64,000 nt of DNA from Paenibacillus rhizovicinus (GTDB taxonomy: Bacteria; Bacillota; Bacilli; Paenibacillales; Paenibacillaceae): assembly GCF_010365285.1 (NCBI RefSeq), contig NZ_CP048286.1:1507001-1571000 (forward strand), read 5' to 3'. Positions 57,847-64,000 of the stretch are shown here, piece after piece. The notes beneath the pieces were generated by a model that did no database searches, was not told where the DNA came from, and was given only the letters and a program-made list of their open reading frames with translations. A program made the translations under genes and the position numbers. Positions within the stretch are counted from its first letter, which is position 1. Each line of letters opens with the position of its first letter.

Positions 57847-58841
57847 GCGCTAACCTCCCCGATGCGAAAGAACGTTTGCGCGAACGCGGCCCCCAGCTGG
57901 CCGGCAGCCTCAAGCAAATGACCGGTTACGACCCCATCCTGATCCAGCCGCAAATCCTCCCGCTCCAGGCAGGCTAGTTCCGCCTTCAGCTTCACGACTT
58001 GGCGAATAATCCGGTCATGCGCGGAGCGCAGCGGCTTCTCATTAAGCTGAATGCCGCGCAAATGCTCATCCAGCGCATGCAGCGCGTAATGGACCGAACG
58101 CGGGAACACTTCGTTCAAGATCAAGAACTCGATGATCGCTTCCGCGGAAACGCCGTCGGCATAGTGGCGGCGGAAAGTCTGATAGCCGCTCACGGAGCGC
58201 AGCACGGCTTGCAGATACGGGTACAGCTCCCCGTCCTCCGTATCCGGAGCTGCCGAGGATTGCGCCGCGACGGCGGACTGCATGATCCGCAGCGTATTCT
58301 CCACACGCTCCAGGTAGCGGCCGCATTCTATGAAATGCCACTCGTTCTCGCGCGGCATGACGGACTGCGTCATGCCGTGAAAGAGCGCCGTCCATTCCTT
58401 GATCCGTCCGTAAAACCGATGCGGCGATTCCTTGGTCAGATCCCCCGCCTGCTTCTCGCGCAGCCACAAATAAAAGCCGTTCGTCACATCCCATAATTCG
58501 CTCGGCAGCTTCTCGCGAAGCGTGCGAACGTTATCTCGGGCATGATTGACGCAGGTGACGAGCGAGTTCGCATTATCCCGGTCGAGCGTAATATAGTGAA
58601 CGACGTCCTGTTCGTTATAATTGCCATACTGCTGTTCATAAGCCGCGCGGCTGCCCAGCGCCTCGACGATTCGGCCCCATTTGCACAGAACCCTTGGGCT
58701 TTGATCCTCTTCGCCGCGAGGGAATGACAGCATGTCTTCGGACTGCAAATGAAAGTGAACATCGATCAGCCTCGCATGATTCTCCGCGCGCTCCATATAC
58801 CGGCCGATCCAAAACAAAGCTTCCGCATTACGGTTTAGCAT
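57843..58841 (-). CDS. Alpha-E domain protein
   Basis: 332-aa all-helical protein, opening MLNRNAEALFWIGRYMERAE, the alpha-E signature. Further landmarks: CVNHARDNVRTLREKLPSEL and EFLILNEVFPRSVHYALHAL. Found nearly always with circularly permuted ATP-grasp and transglutaminase genes, as here. The function is unknown; it may be a scaffold or handling domain for a modified peptide. The start is the ATG at 58841 behind GGAGGG. Confidence 0.92.
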   Translation of the reverse strand: MLNRNAEALFWIGRYMERAENHARLIDVHFHLQSEDMLSFPRGEEDQSPRVLCKWGRIVEALGSRAAYEQQYGNYNEQDVVHYITLDRDNANSLVTCVNHARDNVRTLREKLPSELWDVTNGFYLWLREKQAGDLTKESPHRFYGRIKEWTALFHGMTQSVMPRENEWHFIECGRYLERVENTLRIMQSAVAAQSSAAPDTEDGELYPYLQAVLRSVSGYQTFRRHYADGVSAEAIIEFLILNEVFPRSVHYALHALDEHLRGIQLNEKPLRSAHDRIIRQVVKLKAELACLEREDLRLDQDGVVTGHLLEAAGQLGAAFAQTFFRIGEVSA

Positions 58842-58864
58842 CGTTATCCCTCCGTTCATCACTC

Positions 58865-60325
58865 TTAACGACTGAGCACCCAAGTATCCTTCACGCCGCC
58901 GCCCTGCGAAGAGTTGACGACAAGCGAGCCCTCCTGCAATGCGACGCGGGTCAGCCCTCCGGGGATAACATGCATTTGCGAACCGCCCATCAGAACGAAC
59001 ACCCGCAAATCGATATGCCGCGGCTGCATCGCACCGCCAAGCATGACCGGCGCCCGCGACAAGTTCATTGTCGTTTGGGCGATATAACGGCTGGGTTCGA
59101 GGCGGATGGCTTCCGCGAACGTTTGGATCTCCTTCTGGCTCGCTGCCGGACCAATTAACATGCCGTATCCGCCGGAGAGCGAGGTTTCTTTCACGACAAG
59201 CTGATCCAAATGCTCCAAAGCATACTCACGGTCTTCCCTGCGTGACAGGATATACGTCGGCACATTGTGCAGGACCGGCTCTTCGTTCAAATAATAGCGA
59301 ATCATTTCCGGTACATACGCATAAATTGCTTTATCGTCCGCGACGCCTGTACCCGGAGCGTTCGCTATCGCAATATTGCCTGCGCGATATGCATTCATGA
59401 GCCCGGGCACGCCAAGCAAGGAATCCCCCTGGAATGCGAGCGGATCCAAATAATCGTCGTCCAGACGCCGATAGATGACATCGACTTGACGTAGTCCGCT
59501 CAGCGCGCGCAAATAAATTTTGTGGTCCTTGTAAACCAAGTCTCGTCCTTCCACAAGATGTATGCCCATTTGTTGGGCAAGGAAAGCATGTTCGAAGTAA
59601 GCGGAGTTGTAAGCGCCGGGAGTCAGGAGCACGATGAGCGGATCCCTCTTCCCGGAAGGGGCAAGGCTGCGGAGCGAAGTGAGAAAGACATTCAAGCTGC
59701 GCTCGATATCGGTTACGGCGCTGGAAAGGTACAAATCCGAGAACAGCTCGCTCATCAGACTTCGTCCCTTATATAAGTAGGAAAACCCGGACGGTGTCCG
59801 CAAATTGTCCTCAAGCACATAATAGCGGCCGATCTCGTCTCTAATCAAATCGATGCCCGAAGCCGTCATGTAGACGTTCTGCGGCACGTGAAGCCCCGCC
59901 ATCTCCGGCCGGAAATATTTATTCCCGACAATCATTGCCCTAGGGATAATACCGTCTTGAACGATCGCCTGCTCGTGGTAGATATCGCGAAGAAAAGCGT
60001 TCAGCGCCCTGACGCGCTGCTTCATGCCTCGTTCAACGGTTTCCCATTCGTGCCTCGGAATGATGCGAGGGATGTAGTCGAAGGGGATGGTGCGTTCCAG
60101 CGGTTCGCGTTGATTCTGGGCGTAAAGCGTGAACGTGATGCCTTCCTCCAGCATGCGCTGTTGCATCGCGGCATGTCTGGCTGCTAACTCCGACGGCTTC
60201 ATGCGGGCGAATGTCCGATACACCTCTTCATAATGCTCGCGAACGGATAGGTCATGATCGAACATTTCATCGTAAAACGATTGTGAATCGTAGGAATGGA
60301 ACTGTGATTGCATCGCCATCGACAT
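58865..60325 (-). CDS. Circularly permuted ATP-grasp protein (type 2)
   Basis: 486-aa protein. DUF404/407-type N-terminus (FDYIPRIIPRHEWETVERGM) with VRALNAFLRDIYHEQAIVQDG and YVLEDNLRTPSGFSYLY. The C-terminal portion has VDVIYRRLDDDYLDPLAF, LVVKETSLSGGYGMLIG and QPRHIDLRVFVLMGG. Predicted carboxylate-amine ligase of unknown substrate. The start is taken as ATG 60325 (MSMAMQSQF), after GGGGGCGG; ATG 60358 is possible. It is the first gene of the operon with a clear sigma-A promoter. Confidence 0.9.
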   Translation of the reverse strand: MSMAMQSQFHSYDSQSFYDEMFDHDLSVREHYEEVYRTFARMKPSELAARHAAMQQRMLEEGITFTLYAQNQREPLERTIPFDYIPRIIPRHEWETVERGMKQRVRALNAFLRDIYHEQAIVQDGIIPRAMIVGNKYFRPEMAGLHVPQNVYMTASGIDLIRDEIGRYYVLEDNLRTPSGFSYLYKGRSLMSELFSDLYLSSAVTDIERSLNVFLTSLRSLAPSGKRDPLIVLLTPGAYNSAYFEHAFLAQQMGIHLVEGRDLVYKDHKIYLRALSGLRQVDVIYRRLDDDYLDPLAFQGDSLLGVPGLMNAYRAGNIAIANAPGTGVADDKAIYAYVPEMIRYYLNEEPVLHNVPTYILSRREDREYALEHLDQLVVKETSLSGGYGMLIGPAASQKEIQTFAEAIRLEPSRYIAQTTMNLSRAPVMLGGAMQPRHIDLRVFVLMGGSQMHVIPGGLTRVALQEGSLVVNSSQGGGVKDTWVLSR

Positions 60326-60421
60326 GTCTGCCGCCCCCAAACCATCAGTTGTCACCATTGCGTCATGTCCATACCAATTCCTAATCCAAATTCCACTAAA
60401 AATTGGATGTTTATGATATAA

Positions 60422-60450
60422 ATCATACTAAACCCCGATCAACATGTCAA
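60422..60450 (-). promoter_or_regulatory. Sigma-A promoter for the ATP-grasp / alpha-E / transglutaminase operon
   Basis: On the minus strand TTGACA (60450-60445), exactly 17 bases, TATGAT (60427-60422). It lies 97 bases before the chosen start. Vegetative expression is expected. Confidence 0.8.
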
Positions 60451-60521
60451 CTTTGATGACATGCAAATTTAGTATGTACGGTCCATAAATTTGAGGGTTG
60501 TAATACCTATCCTATGCTGCA

Positions 60522-60893
60522 TTATGCAGCCGAATACGCCGAATTCGGATCCGCGCATTCACGAACGATTAAATGTTTTACCTTCGCCTCATTCGCGATT
60601 GAAACCGTAGCATAGAGATTCTCGCCGTTATCGGGAGCATCGAAGACCAATTTCCGCTGAATAGGATCATATTCCTTGGCCGCATCCAGGTTGGCGATCG
60701 CATTACGATCCAGACGCTGGAAGCCGTAATTCGCGAAGTGCCGAACAAGCTGCTCCATGGTGTGCGGGTAGGTGTAAACAGACCCGTTCTTTGCCGTGAA
60801 CGCCGGACCTTTCACCGTCGGCGAAATCAAACAAATATCTGCGATACCGACCCATTCCGACTCCCCGCTCTCATTACGTAAAAACAGCTTCAT
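60522..60893 (-). CDS. Stand-alone LytTR-type DNA-binding domain protein
   Basis: 123-aa protein. The layout fits a single LytTR domain: WVGIADICLISPTVKGPAFT, then YTYPHTMEQLVRHFANYGFQ and RLDRNAIANLDAAKEYDP, the usual position of the conserved (R/H)-(N) motif. There is no receiver domain. The start is the ATG at 60893, behind GAAGGAG. The stop codon lies in a short palindrome (GCTGCATAATGCAGC). It is between the ATP-grasp operon and prkA; targets unknown. Confidence 0.7.
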   Translation of the reverse strand: MKLFLRNESGESEWVGIADICLISPTVKGPAFTAKNGSVYTYPHTMEQLVRHFANYGFQRLDRNAIANLDAAKEYDPIQRKLVFDAPDNGENLYATVSIANEAKVKHLIVRECADPNSAYSAA

Positions 60894-60984
60894 TGTCAAC
60901 ACTCCTTCACACGAATAGGAACTCATGTTCCCATTATAACATATTCCGGGATGGAGTTGGACGATCACGATGTATGAATGCAAC

Positions 60985-61022
60985 AAAAAAAACCGCAGCA
61001 TGCATATCGCGCACGCTGCGGC
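60985..61022 (-). terminator. Terminator of prkA
   Basis: On the minus strand CCGCAGCGTG pairs with CATGCTGCGG (one G-U pair), followed by eight T residues. 22 bases after the prkA stop. Confidence 0.92.
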
Positions 61023-61044
61023 TTCACGGGTGAATACGACCTTC

Positions 61045-62943
61045 TTATCGGTTAAGCAGACTGCCTACGTACCGAAGCAATTCGTTCGAGCAGACCGGGC
61101 AATAGCCATGCTCGTCGATCAAGCGTTTCGATACCTCGTTGATCCGCTTCAACTGCTTCTCGTCCGGCGTTTTGGTGGACGTGGTAATTTTGACGATATC
61201 CTTCAAATCGGTGAACAGCTTCTTCTCGATCGCTTCGCGCAGCCGTTCGTGACTGTAGTAATCGAATTTCTTGCCTTTGCGGGAATATGACGAAATCCGG
61301 ATGAGAATCTCTTCCCGGAACGCTTTCTTGGCGTTCTCGGATACGCCGATCTGCTCCTCGATGGAACGCATGAGGCGCTCATCGGGATCCATTTCCTCGC
61401 CAGTCAGCGGATCCTTGATTTTGGACCAGTTGCAGTACGACTCGATATTGTCGAGGTAGTTCTCGAACAGCGTCCTGGCCGACTCTTCGAAGGAGTAAAC
61501 GAACGCCTTCTGAATCTCTTTCTTCGCCAGGCCGTCGTATTCTTTCCTCGCGACCGAGATGAAATTCAAGTACCGTTCGCGCTCTTCCTTCGTAATGGAA
61601 GGATGCTGATCCAAGCCGTCCTTGAGCGCGCGCAGCACGTCGAGCGCATTGATACACTGCAGGTCCTGCTTGATGAGAGCGCTCGATATCCGGTTGATGA
61701 CATAGCGCGGATCGATGCCCGACATGCCTTCTTCGATGTATTCGTTCTGCATTTCCTTCAAATCGGCTTCTTTGTAGCCTTCCACTTCCTCGCCGTCGTA
61801 CATGCGCATCTTCTTGACCAGGTCCATGCCCTGCTTCTTCGTTTCCTTCAGGCGGGTCAAGATAGAGAAGATCGCGGCCGAGCGCAAGGAATGCGGCGCG
61901 ATGTGAATATGCTTCATATCGCTTTGGCCGATCAGCTTATTGTAGATTTTCTCTTCCTCGGACACCTTCAGGTTGTAAGGAATCGGCATTACGATCATCC
62001 TGGATTGAAGAGCTTCATTTTTCTTGTTGGCAATGAACGATTTGTACTCCGTTTCGTTCGTATGCGCAATGATCAATTCATCCGCCGAAATCAATGCGAA
62101 CCGGCCGGCTTTGAAATTCCCCTCCTGCGTCAGCGAGAGCAGATTCCATAAGAACTTCTCGTCGCATTTCAGCATCTCCTGAAACTCCATCAGACCGCGG
62201 TTTGCTTTATTCAGCTCGCCGTCGAAGCGATAGGCGCGCGGATCGGATTCCGATCCGAACTCCGTTATCGTCGAGAAGTCGATACTGCCGGTAAGATCGG
62301 CAATATCCTGCGATTTTGGATCCGAAGGGCTGAACGTACCGATTCCGACGCGGCTTTCCTCCGATATGAGCACACGCTCCACCTGGACATTTTCGATATT
62401 GCCGCCGAACTCCGTCTTGAGCCGCATTTGGCAGGAAGGGCATAAGTTCCCCTCGATGCGGACGCCAAGCTCGCGTTCGGCTTCCGCCCGCAGCTCATTC
62501 GGAATCAAATGAAGCGGCTCTTCGTGCATCGGGCATCCTTTGATGGCATAGACGGATCCGTCACGGGTACGCGAGAACTGCTCCAGCCCGCGTTTCAGCA
62601 TCGTTACAATGGTGGATTTCCCTCCGCTTACGGGACCCATGAGCAGCAAGATCCGTTTCCTCACATCAAGACGACGGGCAGATGAGTGAAAATATTCCTC
62701 GACCAGTTTTTCGACGGCACGATCCAAACCGAAGATTTCTTGTTCGAAAAACTTGTATTTCTTCGTCCCTCCACTGCCTTCCGCCACCCCAAACGACTCA
62801 ATCATTTCATAGACACGAGCATGCGCAGTCATGGCTGGAGTTGGATCCTGTTTCAGCAGATCAATATAGTCTTTGAAAGAGCCCTGCCAAGCCAGCTTCT
62901 CACTTTCCGCCTTGTACTCCGAAATCCGTTTCAAAATATCCAT
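61045..62943 (-). CDS. prkA: Serine protein kinase / AAA ATPase PrkA
   Basis: 632-aa protein, one residue from B. subtilis length. AAA core with Walker A GPVSGGKSTIV; zinc-like pair CPMHEEP and CPSCQMRLK; SSDP-like region FSPSDPKSQDIADLTG; C-terminal kinase-like part with ENYLDNIESYCNWSKIKDPL and a final CPVCSNELLRYVG. PrkA acts in sporulation with YhbH and SpoVR. The start is the ATG at 62943 behind GAGGAGG. I saw no good sigma-E promoter in the upstream region. Confidence 0.96.
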   Translation of the reverse strand: MDILKRISEYKAESEKLAWQGSFKDYIDLLKQDPTPAMTAHARVYEMIESFGVAEGSGGTKKYKFFEQEIFGLDRAVEKLVEEYFHSSARRLDVRKRILLLMGPVSGGKSTIVTMLKRGLEQFSRTRDGSVYAIKGCPMHEEPLHLIPNELRAEAERELGVRIEGNLCPSCQMRLKTEFGGNIENVQVERVLISEESRVGIGTFSPSDPKSQDIADLTGSIDFSTITEFGSESDPRAYRFDGELNKANRGLMEFQEMLKCDEKFLWNLLSLTQEGNFKAGRFALISADELIIAHTNETEYKSFIANKKNEALQSRMIVMPIPYNLKVSEEEKIYNKLIGQSDMKHIHIAPHSLRSAAIFSILTRLKETKKQGMDLVKKMRMYDGEEVEGYKEADLKEMQNEYIEEGMSGIDPRYVINRISSALIKQDLQCINALDVLRALKDGLDQHPSITKEERERYLNFISVARKEYDGLAKKEIQKAFVYSFEESARTLFENYLDNIESYCNWSKIKDPLTGEEMDPDERLMRSIEEQIGVSENAKKAFREEILIRISSYSRKGKKFDYYSHERLREAIEKKLFTDLKDIVKITTSTKTPDEKQLKRINEVSKRLIDEHGYCPVCSNELLRYVGSLLNR

Positions 62944-63350
62944 GCCGTACCTCCTCTCGTCCATACCGGTGTTCCTCACTACATGTGTCATGCGGGTCAC
63001 GGTGGCATTCGAGCGGTTCCACCTTCTAAAGCTGCCCGGCATTTTTTATTGAAGTAATACAATCCTATGCGCTTTCGTAAAGGAAGTTGCCCAATAATTT
63101 AAACAAGTTTTCAACAAGATCCTCCATCAAGCTAAGGTCTTTCTACATAATCGAGACACGCCGTTCGAATGAAAACAAGCATCGCCCGGACATGAAATCG
63201 ATCCGAAAGCGAGCGCCTTCAACGGTTTCCCAGGCTTGCTTCGATTTGTCGAACGCGGCGATAATTCGACCTTCTTTCGCATTCGCGGCTTGAAGAAATG
63301 TATGACGCCACATGTGAATTCCGATTATAGCTGAGTGATACGCCCGGATA
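62944..63350. other. Intergenic stretch upstream of prkA and the DUF2161 gene
   Basis: No gene, RNA or repeat recognised. It contains the prkA ribosome binding site next to 62943 and low-quality open frames without ribosome binding sites. Presumably it holds two divergent promoters. Confidence 0.4.
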
Positions 63351-63359
63351 TGTTATAAT
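63351..63359 (+). promoter_or_regulatory. Extended -10 promoter for the DUF2161 gene
   Basis: TGTTATAAT is a TG-N-TATAAT extended -10, 35 bases before the start. The -35 position shows CTGAGT, weak. Confidence 0.5.
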
Positions 63360-63393
63360 CGCCAAAGAATCTCGCGCGAGAGGGGGACGGGAC

Positions 63394-64000
63394 TTGGCCG
63401 TCAAACACGAAACCGAGCTGTACAAGCCGATCAAATCGTATTTTGAAGCGCAGGGCTATGAAGTCAAAAGCGAAATCATGCACTGCGATCTGGTCGCCAT
63501 TCATCCCGAAACGGGCGATACCTTGCTGGTTGAAATGAAGAAAACGTTCAACCTCGCCCTGCTCTTGCAGGGCATCGAGCGGCTTCGGCTGAACGGCAGC
63601 GTCATCCTTGCAATCGAACGGAACCGGAAGAAGGCCGGCGCCCACAATCAGCGCTTCGGCGATTTGACCGAGCTGTGCCGGATGCTCGGCCTTGGACTCA
63701 TGACCGTAACGTTCTTCAAGACGAAGGCGCCGGTGCTGGAGATGCTCTGTCAGCCGGGCGATCCGCCGGTCCGCGGTCAGCGGCGCGCGCGCCAGGCCCG
63801 GCTGCTGACCGAGTTCCGCGAGCGAAGCGGCGATTACAATACGGGCGGCAGCAACAACCGCAAGCTCGTCACCGCTTACCGGGAGAAGGCGCTGCGCATC
63901 GCCTGGGCACTCAGCCAGCATGGCAGCCTATCGCCTAAAGCGGCAGCCGCGATAACCGAAGTTCCGCGGGCCGCGCACTTCATGCAGAAGGATTATTACG
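63394..64000 (+). CDS. DUF2161 family putative PD-(D/E)XK phosphodiesterase (3' end beyond window)
   Basis: At least 202 codons, cut off by the window end. Starts with TTG 63394 (MAVKHETELYKPIKSYFEAQ) behind AGGGGG. A nuclease-like core is visible: MHCDLVAIHPETGDTLLVEMKKTFNL, with Asp and Glu-x-Lys at catalytic spacing. Later part KKAGAHNQRFGDLTELCRML and a C-terminal winged-helix-like segment (SQHGSLSPKAAAAITEVPRA). Family function is unknown. It may be a DNA repair-type enzyme; no close partner in the window. Confidence 0.82.
   Translation, partial: MAVKHETELYKPIKSYFEAQGYEVKSEIMHCDLVAIHPETGDTLLVEMKKTFNLALLLQGIERLRLNGSVILAIERNRKKAGAHNQRFGDLTELCRMLGLGLMTVTFFKTKAPVLEMLCQPGDPPVRGQRRARQARLLTEFRERSGDYNTGGSNNRKLVTAYREKALRIAWALSQHGSLSPKAAAAITEVPRAAHFMQKDYY

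Overview
The window is from a spore-forming, low-GC-lineage Gram-positive of moderate to high GC content. It is most likely Paenibacillus or a close relative such as Cohnella. The evidence is the gene set: YtvI, YtrH/YtrI, YtpI, YtoI, five YheC/YheD-type ATP-grasp proteins, CotJA-JB-JC, YfkAB, YhbH, SpoVR, PrkA, a SufCDSUB operon and an LtaS-type lipoteichoic acid synthase. I saw no rRNA, tRNA, phage, transposase or CRISPR array. This is a chromosomal core region with a strong sporulation flavour.

Layout. 1-8.75 kb: 5' part of ppk (-), ytvI (+), then a long minus-strand run: YutG/PgpA-like protein, a 64-aa protein, accD-accA-pyk (no pfkA between accA and pyk), a 4HBT thioesterase, fxsA and murI. 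8.75-10.04 kb is free of convincing genes and holds short hairpin repeats. 10.04-17 kb: dnaE (-), ytrH-ytrI-ytpI (+) behind a consensus-perfect sigma-E promoter, a 202-bp structured intergenic repeat, ytoI (-). 17-24.1 kb: a plus-strand cluster of five ATP-grasp paralogues and one GNAT acetyltransferase, with a tandemly duplicated terminator before the last gene. 24.1-36.5 kb: HAD phosphatase, phosphodiester glycosidase, cotJABC, CNNM/HlyC protein, yfkAB, HD-GYP protein, uppP, yunD, a small sulfite-oxidase-fold-like protein and moaA (all -), then a moaD-moaE fusion (+). 36.6-43.8 kb: a second HD-GYP gene (+), then sufCDSUB (-) and a DUF1802 gene (-). 43.9-48.4 kb: mtnK-mtnA (+), yunC (-), an unknown gene (+), a DUF423 gene (-), and a DUF4190 gene (+) that appears to start at CTG. 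48.6-64 kb: yhbH (+), MFS (-), ltaS (+), KinB-like kinase (-), spoVR (+), Uma2 nuclease (-), a circularly permuted ATP-grasp / alpha-E / transglutaminase operon (-), a LytTR protein (-), prkA (-) and the start of a DUF2161 gene (+).

How genes work together. accDA and pyk feed malonyl-CoA and pyruvate metabolism. sufCDSUB assembles Fe-S clusters. mtnK-mtnA are the first two steps of methylthioribose salvage. moaA and the moaD-moaE fusion belong to molybdopterin synthesis. yhbH, spoVR and prkA form a known functional triad; here they are scattered over 14 kb, and two of the three have matching sigma-E-like promoters. The ATP-grasp gene arrays at 17-24 kb and 57-60 kb are the least understood content.

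Methods limits. All calls come from reading translated sequence, motifs and gene order by eye; no database search was run. Start codons were moved from the longest reading frame to the start best placed behind a ribosome binding site. Promoters and terminators were found by eye.
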